From Clostridia bacterium (GTDB lineage Bacteria > Bacillota > Clostridia > Oscillospirales > Acutalibacteraceae), in NCBI GenBank assembly GCA_017471765.1, contig JAFURT010000033.1, positions 1-64,000 of the forward strand: a DNA stretch of 64,000 nucleotides. The letters run 5' to 3'. Under the pieces are notes generated by a model, which saw only the letters and a program-made list of their open reading frames with translations, ran no database searches and was not told the DNA's origin. Position numbers and translations under genes: made by a program. Each line of letters starts with the position of its first letter. The stretch's first letter is position 1. Shown piece by piece: positions 8,289 through 15,722 of this stretch.

Positions 8289-8965
8289 CAGCGGTGACAG
8301 AGCGGTTGTTTGCTCTGCAGGACGAGACCTATCGCAGCTTTCAGTGCGGGCTGATGCCTACGGTGGATCCGGCGACGGTTATCGGTGTGCGTACACCCCA
8401 CCTGCGGCGATTGGCGAAAGAACTGTACGGTACGCCGGTGGCGGAGGACTTTCTCCAGGATTTACCCCACCGGTACTATGAGGAAAACAACCTCCACGGC
8501 TTTTTGCTGGAGAGAATTCCGGAGTATGTGCCCTGCGTGGAGGAACTGAACCGCTTTTTGCCCTATATCGACAACTGGGCAACCTGTGACGGCCTGTCTC
8601 CCGGAGCCTTTAAACGGCATCCGGCCGCCCTGCCGGCGCAGATCCGGGCGTGGTTGGATAGTGACCGGGTATATACGGTGCGGTTTGGGGTGTGTATGCT
8701 GATAAAGTATTACCTGGACACCCACTTCTCGCCGGATTATCCGGCGTGGGTGGCCGCTATCCCGGGGGAGGACTACTATATCCGCATGGTGGTGGCCTGG
8801 TATTTCGCCACAGCACTTGCCAAGCAACCGGAGACAGTGCTACCTTATATTGAGGAGAAACGCTTGTCGGTTTGGACGCATAATAAGACCATTCAAAAGG
8901 CGTTGGAAAGCTACCGCATTACACCGGAGATGAAAGCGTATCTGCGAGAACAGAAAATACGGTGA
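8285..8965 (+). CDS. AlkD-type DNA alkylation repair protein
   Basis: A HEAT-like-repeat DNA glycosylase of the AlkD family, which removes bulky or cationic alkylated bases. The opening (TERLFALQDETYRSF and GVRTPHLRRLAKEL) and the YYEENNLHGFLL segment are typical, followed by DNWATCDG and a helical repeat body. The GTG at 8285 is preferred over a TTG at 8267 because AAGGAG lies eight bases before it and it overlaps the rarA stop (GTGA). The protein is then 226 residues, normal for the family. It forms an operon with rarA. Confidence 0.85.
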   Translation: MTAVTERLFALQDETYRSFQCGLMPTVDPATVIGVRTPHLRRLAKELYGTPVAEDFLQDLPHRYYEENNLHGFLLERIPEYVPCVEELNRFLPYIDNWATCDGLSPGAFKRHPAALPAQIRAWLDSDRVYTVRFGVCMLIKYYLDTHFSPDYPAWVAAIPGEDYYIRMVVAWYFATALAKQPETVLPYIEEKRLSVWTHNKTIQKALESYRITPEMKAYLREQKIR

Positions 8966-8985
8966 CGTGACTACCGGGATTATAT

Positions 8986-9024
8986 AAAAAGCCACGGCCA
9001 TGGGTTCCATGGCCGTGGCTTTTT
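8986..9024. terminator. Bidirectional intrinsic terminator
   Basis: A perfect 18-bp stem (AAAAAGCCACGGCCATGG and its complement) with a 3-base loop lies between the convergent AlkD-like and antiporter genes. Confidence 0.9.
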
Positions 9025-9041
9025 GATATATACACGGATAC

Positions 9042-10361
9042 TTACTTGTTTTTTTCCGTATGAGGATGATGGAACAAGCTGTGGTGGTGCTCCTTGGGCT
9101 GGTTGTGGGTACGGGCGCTGGTGCGTCCTTCCGGGTTGATCTCGCCCACACGGGTCAGCGCCTGCTTGGTCAGCGTGGGGCCTACCAGCTCGTAGACCAG
9201 TACAGCAAACAGCACCACATTCCGTACCACGTGGCCGTCTGGCAGAGTGGCGGCGGTGAGCGCCATGCCCAGAGCTACACCGGCCTGGGGCAACAGGGTG
9301 ATGCCCAGGTTATCGGTGATGGGCTTGGCGCATTTAGTCATGCGACAGCTGATGTTTGCACCGTAATACTTGCCGGCGGAGCGTGCTAGGATATAGATGA
9401 CACCTACCAGCAGGGTGATGGGGTTGGACAGAATCTTCAGGTCCAGCTCAGCACCGGAAATGACAAAGAACAGGATGTTGACAGGGACTGTCCAGCCTTC
9501 TACACGGTCCATCAACTCCTCCGAAGTGGAGCAGATGTTACAGAAGACGGTGCCGGTCATCATGCATACCAGTAGCAGAGAAAAGCCGATGTGTACGCCG
9601 CCTACCTGGAATTTCAGCATAGACAGGCCAACGGTCAGCAGAACAAATGCCACCGATACCGCCATACGCTTACTGCGAGAGTGGAAGAACTGCTCTACCC
9701 AGTTGAGCAACAGACCCATCACGCCACCCAGTACCAAAGACAGGACAATCTCCAGGATGGGTTCAACTACCACCCCAACAACGCTGACAGCACCATTGGA
9801 CAGAGCCGATGCAATGCCAAAGGAGGCGGAGAACAGGAGCAGACCAACCGCATCATCGATAGCAACCACCAACAGCAGCAGTCGGGTCAGAGGACCGTCT
9901 GCCTTGTATTGCCGTACCACCATCAGCGTGGCCGCCGGGGCGGTTGCCGAGGCGATAGCACCTAGGGTGATGGCTGCCGGCAGAGACAGCATGGTGGGGA
10001 AGAAGATGTGCAGGAGGATGAGTACAACATCCACCACCACCGTTGTCAAAACTGCCTGCAGGATACCGATGACAATAGCCTGTGTGCCGAAGGTGCGCAA
10101 CTGGCTGAGCCGGAATTCATTGCCGATGGTGAAGGCGATGAAGCCGAGAGCTGTTTGGGTGATGATGCTCAGCCCCTCGGTTTGCTCCAGAGAATTAAAA
10201 CCAAGACCGGATATACCAAGAGCACCCAGAACATACGGCCCCAGCAACAGGCCGGCGACCAGATAACCGGTAACAGCCGGGAGGTGCAATAGCCTGGTTA
10301 CACGAGTGAGCAGTAAGCCACCAACCAAAGCTACCGCCAAACAGATTAAACTTGTTTCCAC
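9042..10361 (-). CDS. Cation:proton antiporter, CPA2/Kef-type
   Basis: A 439-residue polytopic membrane protein of the sodium/hydrogen exchanger family. About 12 hydrophobic helices are visible, with the family-like PAVTGYLVAGLLLGPYVLG near the N-terminus and a conserved acidic VVAIDDAVGLLLFS helix (about residues 166-179), where the Asp pair is expected to bind the cation. The His-rich C-terminal tail (HNQPKEHHHSLFHHPHTEKNK region) is cytosolic and unusual. No TrkA-N domain is fused. The start is a GTG at 10361 after AAGGGGCG. It probably helps pH or Na/K balance. Confidence 0.82.
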   Translation of the reverse strand: METSLICLAVALVGGLLLTRVTRLLHLPAVTGYLVAGLLLGPYVLGALGISGLGFNSLEQTEGLSIITQTALGFIAFTIGNEFRLSQLRTFGTQAIVIGILQAVLTTVVVDVVLILLHIFFPTMLSLPAAITLGAIASATAPAATLMVVRQYKADGPLTRLLLLVVAIDDAVGLLLFSASFGIASALSNGAVSVVGVVVEPILEIVLSLVLGGVMGLLLNWVEQFFHSRSKRMAVSVAFVLLTVGLSMLKFQVGGVHIGFSLLLVCMMTGTVFCNICSTSEELMDRVEGWTVPVNILFFVISGAELDLKILSNPITLLVGVIYILARSAGKYYGANISCRMTKCAKPITDNLGITLLPQAGVALGMALTAATLPDGHVVRNVVLFAVLVYELVGPTLTKQALTRVGEINPEGRTSARTHNQPKEHHHSLFHHPHTEKNK

Positions 10362-10407
10362 AAATATACGCCCCTTTTATTTAGAGTATGGGACAAAAAC
10401 CGTGTTC

Positions 10408-10449
10408 TATCATAGCACTTGCTATCCGAAAAAGCAAGTGCCTTTTTTT
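10408..10449. promoter_or_regulatory. Antiporter promoter embedded in a palindrome that also reads as a plus-strand terminator
   Basis: On the minus strand TTGCTT (10437-10432) and TATGAT (10414-10409) are 17 bases apart and can drive the antiporter gene. The arms GCACTTGCT (10415-10423) and AGCAAGTGC (10433-10441) fill the spacer. On the plus strand the same hairpin is followed by seven T (10443-10449), so it could stop plus-strand transcription before the GT2 gene. Confidence 0.5.
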
Positions 10450-10495
10450 GCTGTTTAATTGTACAATTTTGTCCAGTGCTTTTTATGTGCAGGGA

Positions 10496-10525
10496 TTGAC
10501 GGCGAGCCGTCATATGTGGTATGAT
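10496..10525 (+). promoter_or_regulatory. Sigma-A promoter for the GT2 gene
   Basis: TTGACG (10496-10501), an 18-base gap, then TATGAT (10520-10525), 21 bases before the start codon. Confidence 0.6.
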
Positions 10526-10546
10526 AGAATGTAAGGATGTGAGAAG

Positions 10547-11509
10547 ATGAAACTATCGGTAGTGATTCCCTGTTATAATGAGGAGGGGAACGTGCGGCCG
10601 CTGTTAGAGGCCTGTGTAGCCACCTTTAAGGACTTATCCTCTTTTGAACTGATATTTGTGAATGATGGTAGCCGGGATGGTACGTGGGCGGCGCTGAAAG
10701 AATTGTATGCTCAGCGCCCCTGTGCCATGAAACTGGTGAACTTTTCCCGGAATTTCGGGAAAGAAGCGGCTATGTATGCCGGCATGCAGAAAGCATCGGG
10801 GGAGTATGTCTCTCTGTTGGATGCTGACTTGCAGCAGAGTCCCCAGATTGTGCTGGATATGGTGGAGTTTCTCGACCTTAATCCGGACTATGACTGTGTA
10901 GCGGCCTATCAGGAGACCCGCCATGAGGGAAAATTCACCACATGGTGCAAAAAGACCTTCTACCGCATGATGGACCGCATCTGTGACATCAGCCTCCATG
11001 AGGGGGCCAGCGATTTCCGCACCTTCCGTCGGGGAGTAGCAGAGTCTATCCTGTCGGTGAAGGAGTGTTACCGCTTTTCCAAGGGAATCTTCTCCTGGGT
11101 GGGCTTCAACACCCACTTTATTCCCTATGAGGCGCAGGAACGTCACTCCGGTGCCACCAACTGGTCTTTCTGGAAATTGCTGAAATATGCCCTGGACGGC
11201 ATCATTTCCTACACCACCTTCCCCCTAAAGGTCTCCACCTTTACAGGCGGGCTGATGGCTTTGCTGTCGCTAATCTACATGGTGGTGGTGGTCGTGCAGA
11301 AGCTGGCTTTCGGCATCGATATTCCCGGTTATCCCACCATTATTGTGCTGATTCTGCTCATCGGTGGCCTGCAGATGATCACTCTGGGTATCATCGGGGA
11401 ATACATTGCCCGCATTTATATCCAGGGCAAGCACCGCCCCCTGTACATCGCCAAGGAGTATCTCAGCACACAAGAGGAGGGGGAACAGGATGCAGGACAT
11501 TCGCTGTGA
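10547..11509 (+). CDS. Family 2 glycosyltransferase, polyprenyl-phosphate type (GtrB/CsbB-like)
   Basis: This 320-residue enzyme has a GT-A domain opening with VVIPCYNEEGNV, the nucleotide-sugar DxD-type motif DADLQQSP (about residues 94-101), and a C-terminal pair of membrane helices (about 230-255 and 262-290). The layout matches GtrB/CsbB/YkoT enzymes, which load a sugar onto undecaprenyl phosphate for decoration of wall or surface polymers. The sugar cannot be told from the sequence. The ATG follows GATGTGAGAAG. The next small gene starts inside its 3' end. Confidence 0.88.
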   Translation: MKLSVVIPCYNEEGNVRPLLEACVATFKDLSSFELIFVNDGSRDGTWAALKELYAQRPCAMKLVNFSRNFGKEAAMYAGMQKASGEYVSLLDADLQQSPQIVLDMVEFLDLNPDYDCVAAYQETRHEGKFTTWCKKTFYRMMDRICDISLHEGASDFRTFRRGVAESILSVKECYRFSKGIFSWVGFNTHFIPYEAQERHSGATNWSFWKLLKYALDGIISYTTFPLKVSTFTGGLMALLSLIYMVVVVVQKLAFGIDIPGYPTIIVLILLIGGLQMITLGIIGEYIARIYIQGKHRPLYIAKEYLSTQEEGEQDAGHSL

Positions 11510-11669
11510 AGAGTGCGAAAACTACGACTATGATGAAGAAACAGGCGTTTATACCTGCGTGATGGATCTGGACATGGATGAATACGAGCGGTTTCTCCTG
11601 TCCGGCCGCAAGCAATGCCCCTATTACCGTGTACAGGATGAGTACCGCATCGTTCGCCGTCAAAACTAA
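11490..11669 (+). CDS. Small Cys-containing DUF6472-like protein
   Basis: A 59-residue acidic protein with a CxxC near the N-terminus (CEECENYDYDEETG) and two further Cys (YTCVMDLD, QCPYYR). The pattern matches a short clostridial family I recall as DUF6472; the function is unknown, and the four Cys suggest a metal-binding knuckle. ATG 11490 follows AGGAGGGGG and overlaps the glycosyltransferase end by 20 bases, so the two are translationally coupled. Confidence 0.65.
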   Translation: MQDIRCEECENYDYDEETGVYTCVMDLDMDEYERFLLSGRKQCPYYRVQDEYRIVRRQN

Positions 11670-11680
11670 CTGCATAGTGA

Positions 11681-11719
11681 TGCCCAAGCCTGGTTTTATG
11701 CTGTGGCTTGGGCATTTTT
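11681..11719 (+). terminator. Intrinsic terminator
   Basis: A 10-bp stem (TGCCCAAGCC with GGCTTGGGCA), a 14-base loop and five T close the GT2-DUF6472 operon. Confidence 0.85.
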
Positions 11720-11803
11720 CTGTCTGTTGGCACATATCCGGCGGTAGGTAGGAAACGCTAAAGTATGTATATTCAGATAGATGACAGAAAGGCGGTATAG
11801 CGT

Positions 11804-12493
11804 ATGACCATATCGGTTGTGCGGACGGTCATATTGTATTTTGTGCTGATGGTGGCTATGCGAATCATGGGCAAGCGGCAGTTGGGGGAACTACAGCCCA
11901 CCGAGCTGGTGGTAACCCTACTGCTGTCCGACCTGGCGGCGGTACCTATGCAGGAGAATGGGTTGCCGCTGTTTAACGGCTTGTTGCCTATTTTAGTGTT
12001 GGTGGCGCTGGAGCTGCTGGTTTCCGGGGTGATGCTGAAATCCACGGCTCTGTCCCGGTTGGTGACCGGTACCCCTATGCCGATCATCCGGGATGGGCGG
12101 ATGCTGGAGCCGGCGATGAAGCGCCTGCGTATGACGGTGGATGACCTGGCAGAGAGCCTGCGCCAGCAGAATATTTTTGACATCCGCCAGGTGCAGTATG
12201 CTATTGCGGAAACCAACGGGCATATCAGTGTGTATTGCTATCCCCAGTTTCAGCCGGCCACAGCCGAGGATATAGGGAAAAGTCCGGCAGATGATGGGAT
12301 GCCGATTGTGGTGATGAGCGACGGACGGGTATCGGATTGGGGCCTTGCCCTGTGCGGCCTGGATGTGACATGGGTGGATAATCTGCTGAAAAAGCGAGGT
12401 TGTCAGCGGCAGGACGTGTTTTTGCTGACAGCGACAAAAAGCGGCAAGCACTATCTTCTCACCCGGACGGATGTAAAGGAGGAAAAAGCGTGA
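11804..12493 (+). CDS. DUF421 (YetF/YrbG-like) membrane protein
   Basis: A 229-residue protein with three N-terminal membrane helices (to about residue 75) and a cytoplasmic mixed alpha/beta domain. The hallmark MRIMGKRQLGELQPTELVVTLLLSDLA (about residues 20-46) is characteristic of DUF421, and PIIRDGRML opens the cytosolic part. In Bacillus such proteins (YetF/YdfS type) are linked to envelope or spore functions, but the molecular role is unclear. Its stop overlaps the GTG of the next gene. Confidence 0.88.
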   Translation: MTISVVRTVILYFVLMVAMRIMGKRQLGELQPTELVVTLLLSDLAAVPMQENGLPLFNGLLPILVLVALELLVSGVMLKSTALSRLVTGTPMPIIRDGRMLEPAMKRLRMTVDDLAESLRQQNIFDIRQVQYAIAETNGHISVYCYPQFQPATAEDIGKSPADDGMPIVVMSDGRVSDWGLALCGLDVTWVDNLLKKRGCQRQDVFLLTATKSGKHYLLTRTDVKEEKA

Positions 12494-12870
12494 AGCGATT
12501 GTGGATAGCGGTGTTTCTGCTGTTGATAGCGGTGGGGGTTTGTGTGCTGTCTCAGTGGTATCTCCATCGGCAGACTTCGGTGCTGCTGTCGCTCCTTACA
12601 GACCTGGAGGATAGCTATCGGGCAGGGGAGCTGGACACAGCGGCTGTATTGGCGGCGCAGGTGGCCGATGAATATCCTCGATATTTGGGACTGGCAGAGT
12701 GCTTTGTGGCCCACAGTGATTTGGAGGACAGCCGGGAAACGGCAGCACTGCTTCCCTCTGTGTTGGAGCAGGATCACCGGGAAGAACTGCTGATGGAAAT
12801 TGCCCGTCTGCGGGAGCAGTTGGAGCATTTACAGGGAATCGACCGGCTGACCTGGCGAAATGTGTTGTAA
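12490..12870 (+). CDS. DUF4363-like membrane-anchored protein
   Basis: A 126-residue protein with one N-terminal membrane helix (residues 4-20) and an extracytoplasmic helical domain (LLTDLEDSYRAGELDTAAVLAAQVADEYPRY). Size, topology and position after DUF421 fit DUF4363, which commonly follows DUF421 in clostridia. The start is GTG 12490, overlapping the DUF421 stop (GTGA) and following AAAGGAGG. It should form an envelope complex with the DUF421 protein; this is inferred from linkage only. Confidence 0.75.
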   Translation: MKRLWIAVFLLLIAVGVCVLSQWYLHRQTSVLLSLLTDLEDSYRAGELDTAAVLAAQVADEYPRYLGLAECFVAHSDLEDSRETAALLPSVLEQDHREELLMEIARLREQLEHLQGIDRLTWRNVL

Positions 12871-12956
12871 ACAGGCGTAGTTTGTCGCTGTTTTCCGTTG
12901 TTTCTTATTCAGGGTGCTTTGCAATGAAAAATTTTCCCTTTTTTTGCAAAAATTGC

Positions 12957-13012
12957 TTGACAAATGCTGGAACTGTCTGTATAATGGCATTTGGTTAGCA
13001 GCGGCTAACCAA
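12957..13012 (+). promoter_or_regulatory. feoA promoter with palindromic DtxR/IdeR-like operator
   Basis: TTGACA (12957-12962), 17 bases, TATAAT (12980-12985) is a perfect promoter. Directly after the -10 lies TTGGTTAGC-AGCG-GCTAACCAA (12991-13012), a 22-bp palindrome with 9-bp arms over the expected transcription start. The GGTTAG...CTAACC core is that of DtxR/IdeR boxes. Repression by an iron-loaded DtxR-family protein is the natural reading. Confidence 0.75.
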
Positions 13013-13035
13013 TCATAAACCAAAGGTGATACAAC

Positions 13036-13248
13036 ATGACATTGCTTAATGCGGATGAGGGAAAGGAATATATTATCCAACGCATCGAGACGGATGATGA
13101 AGAGTTGGATGCGTTCCTGTTCTCCCTCGGTTGTTACAGCGGTGAACCGATCACGGTGATCTCTCACCTGAAGGGCAGTTGCGTGGTGTCCATCAAGGAT
13201 GGGCGGTATAGCATCGACAGACAGCTGGCTGAAGCAATCATCATCTGA
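13036..13248 (+). CDS. feoA: Ferrous iron transport protein A
   Basis: A 70-residue SH3-like protein of the FeoA family, the small cytosolic partner of FeoB. The segment EEELDAFLFSLGCYSGEPITVISHLKGSCVVSIKDGRYSIDRQLAEAIII has the typical G-x-x-x-G-x-x-I pattern and the ...D-G-R-Y...I-D...A...I ending. It begins 24 bases after the operator palindrome and lies 93 bases before feoB, whose start has its own AGGAGG. Confidence 0.88.
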   Translation: MTLLNADEGKEYIIQRIETDDEELDAFLFSLGCYSGEPITVISHLKGSCVVSIKDGRYSIDRQLAEAIII

Positions 13249-13341
13249 AAAACAGCGGCGTTTCGACAGGACGCTGCTTGCTTTTCCACCAGCGGTTACC
13301 CATTGCTAACTGTTAATGAAACAGCATAGGAGGAACAACGA

Positions 13342-15396
13342 ATGAGAATCGCACTCACCGGTAACCCCAACAGCGGCAAGACCACCATGTTCAATGCGTT
13401 GACTGGCCGTAACGAAAAGGTCGGCAACTGGGCAGGTGTTACTGTGGATAAGAAGGAACACCCGATAAAGAAGAGTTATTGCAGCGGTACCGAGGCGTTA
13501 GTGGTCGTGGATCTGCCCGGTGCCTACTCTATGTCTCCCTTTACCTCGGAAGAAAGTATCACTAGCAGTTATGTGAAGAACGAGAAGCCGGATGTGATCA
13601 TCAACATAGTGGATGCTACGAATTTGAGTCGTAGCCTGTTTTTCACCACCCAGCTGTTGGAACTGGGGATTCCTGTGGTGGTGGCGCTGAACAAGAGCGA
13701 TATCAACGACAAAAAAGAAACCAAGATCAATACGGACACCTTGGCGAGCAAGCTGAACTGCCCGGTGGTGTGTACGGTTTCCACCTCGGCAGACGGCCTC
13801 AAGGAGCTGATCCGTGTGGCTGTGGAGCAAAGGGGCAAAGGACAGATGGCCCCGTATGTGCAGGGCGATATTGACCTGACCAGCAAGGCGGCGGTGGAAG
13901 CGGCCGACCGTAAGCGCTTCGTTTTTGTCAACGCCATTGTAAAAGCGGTGGAGACCCGTAAGGTGCTGACTAAGGACAGAAATGTACAGGATAAGATCGA
14001 TGCGGTGCTCACCAATAAATGGCTGGGTATTCCGATCTTTGCCGTGGTTATGTTCCTGGTGTTCCAGATTTCCCAGGCATGGGTTGGCCCTTGGATCGCT
14101 GAGGGCTATGCGTTTGAAAATGGCTTTACTATCCCCGGTCTGGTGACGCTTATTGAGATGTTTGGCGAGTGGGTAGGAGGCCTTCTGGAGAATGCCAACC
14201 CTCTGCTGACGGCATTGCTGGTTGATGGTGTTATCGGCGGCGTGGGTGCTGTTGTCGGCTTCCTGCCGTTGGTCATGGTGATGTATTTCCTCATTGCTCT
14301 GCTGGAGGATTGCGGCTACATGTCCCGTGTGGCGGTGGTTCTTGACCCCATATTCAAGAAGGTGGGTCTGTCCGGCAAGTCTGTCATTCCCTTTGTTATC
14401 GGTGTCGGTTGTGCTATTCCCGGTGTTATGGCCTCCCGTACCATCCGCAATGAGCGTGAGCGCCGTGCCACGGCGATGCTGGCCCCCTTTATGCCCTGCG
14501 GTGCGAAAATTCCGGTCATCTCCCTGTTTGCCGGTGCATTCTTTGAGAATGCCGGCTGGGTCAGCTGGACGATGTACCTGACAGGAATTGTGCTGATTTT
14601 CCTGGGTGCGCTGCTGGTGAACAAGATTGCCGGCCATAAAGCCCGCAAGTCCTTCTTTATCATCGAACTGCCCGAATACAGAGCTCCCTCTTTGGGCCTG
14701 GCCTTCCGATCGATGTGCAGTCGTGGCTGGTCGTATGTTGTTAAGGCCGCAACCATCATTCTGCTGTGCAACACCGCTGTGCAGATTATGCAGACCTTTA
14801 CCTGGCGCTTCACGGTTGCCGAAACGGCGGATGCCTCTATACTTGCCTCCATTGCCGGCCCCTTTGCCTATCTGCTGGTGCCTGTGGTAGGCGTGCTGTC
14901 CTGGCAACTGGCCGCCGCCGCTGTCACTGGCTTTATCGCTAAGGAGAATGTGGTGGGCACGTTGGCGGTGTGTTTTGTGGGATTGGAGAATCTCATCGAC
15001 ACCGAGGAACTGGCTATGATGGAGGGCGCCGGTGCCGAGGTAGCCGGGATTATGGCCATCACCAAGGTGGCGGCCCTGGCTTATTTGATGTTTAACCTGT
15101 TTACTCCTCCTTGCTTTGCCGCCATCGGTGCTATGAACGCCGAGATGAAGAGCGCCAAGTGGTTGTGGGGCGGCATCGGTCTCCAGCTTTGTGTGGGCTT
15201 TACGGTAGGCTACCTGGTGCACCAAGTGGGCACTCTGATTACTGCCGGAACGGTTGGCGCAGGCTTCCTGCCCGGACTGATTGCCGTGCTGGCGATGGCC
15301 GCCGTCATCGTGTGGCTGTGCATCCGGTCGGATAAGGCGCTGAAGGCGGAATACGCTCTGCGTGGCAGTCAAACGAAAGCAACTGTCAGAAAGTGA
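13342..15396 (+). CDS. feoB: Ferrous iron transporter B
   Basis: A 684-residue inner-membrane Fe(II) uptake protein. The N-terminal G domain has G1 GNPNSGKTT (7-15), a G3-type VDLPGAYS and G4 NKSD. The membrane part carries the two FeoB gate regions with conserved Cys (LVMVMYFLIALLEDCGYMSRVA and VIGVGCAIPGVMASR), a PFMPCGAKIP motif and FTPPCFAAIGAM. It is iron-regulated together with feoA. The end of the gene lies seven bases before the small Cys-rich FeoB-associated gene. Confidence 0.96.
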   Translation: MRIALTGNPNSGKTTMFNALTGRNEKVGNWAGVTVDKKEHPIKKSYCSGTEALVVVDLPGAYSMSPFTSEESITSSYVKNEKPDVIINIVDATNLSRSLFFTTQLLELGIPVVVALNKSDINDKKETKINTDTLASKLNCPVVCTVSTSADGLKELIRVAVEQRGKGQMAPYVQGDIDLTSKAAVEAADRKRFVFVNAIVKAVETRKVLTKDRNVQDKIDAVLTNKWLGIPIFAVVMFLVFQISQAWVGPWIAEGYAFENGFTIPGLVTLIEMFGEWVGGLLENANPLLTALLVDGVIGGVGAVVGFLPLVMVMYFLIALLEDCGYMSRVAVVLDPIFKKVGLSGKSVIPFVIGVGCAIPGVMASRTIRNERERRATAMLAPFMPCGAKIPVISLFAGAFFENAGWVSWTMYLTGIVLIFLGALLVNKIAGHKARKSFFIIELPEYRAPSLGLAFRSMCSRGWSYVVKAATIILLCNTAVQIMQTFTWRFTVAETADASILASIAGPFAYLLVPVVGVLSWQLAAAAVTGFIAKENVVGTLAVCFVGLENLIDTEELAMMEGAGAEVAGIMAITKVAALAYLMFNLFTPPCFAAIGAMNAEMKSAKWLWGGIGLQLCVGFTVGYLVHQVGTLITAGTVGAGFLPGLIAVLAMAAVIVWLCIRSDKALKAEYALRGSQTKATVRK

Positions 15397-15403
15397 TGAG
15401 TAT

Positions 15404-15583
15404 ATGGATGATTTGATTATTATCGGTGTCCTGCTACTGCTTGTCGGCTTGGCTGTTTGGTACATCGTCAAGGCCAAAAGAAGCGGTAAAAAGTGCATCG
15501 GCTGTCCGGATAGCGACAGATGTAACGGTCATTGCACCGGTTGCGCCTGTGACTGTGCCTCTGACAGCCCCGAGGGCGAGTGA
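15404..15583 (+). CDS. FeoB-associated Cys-rich membrane protein
   Basis: A 59-residue protein with one N-terminal membrane helix (residues 3-22), a basic stretch and a tail with seven Cys (CIGCPDSDRCNGHCTGCACDC). This fits the small FeoB_associated family (PF12669), which replaces FeoC in many Firmicutes and probably aids FeoB assembly or iron handling. ATG 15404 is used; the ribosome site is weak, so coupling to feoB translation is likely. Confidence 0.82.
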   Translation: MDDLIIIGVLLLLVGLAVWYIVKAKRSGKKCIGCPDSDRCNGHCTGCACDCASDSPEGE

Positions 15584-15620
15584 GCCCTCTCAAAGAGCTA
15601 TCTCCTCTTGTGATAAAATA

Positions 15621-15667
15621 GGGGAACCGGCTGACGTCTTGTATGGCGTTGGCCGGTTTTCCTTTTT
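15621..15667 (+). terminator. Terminator of the feo operon
   Basis: GGGGAACCGGC (15621-15631) pairs with GCCGGTTTTCC (15652-15662), followed by five T. Confidence 0.7.
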
Positions 15668-15722
15668 GCATATTCGCTCCTCCTGCCGCATATATGTGGA
15701 GTGAAAGAAAAGGAGTGAGCGT

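Noticed and set aside
13268..13320. Second GGTTAcc...GCTAAC half-palindrome upstream of feoB
   Set aside because: Arms are imperfect and no promoter is nearby, so it is not counted as an operator.
13498..15498. 666-codon open frame on the minus strand
   Set aside because: It lies wholly antisense to feoB, which has every expected motif; the antisense product is His/Gln-rich without a recognisable fold.
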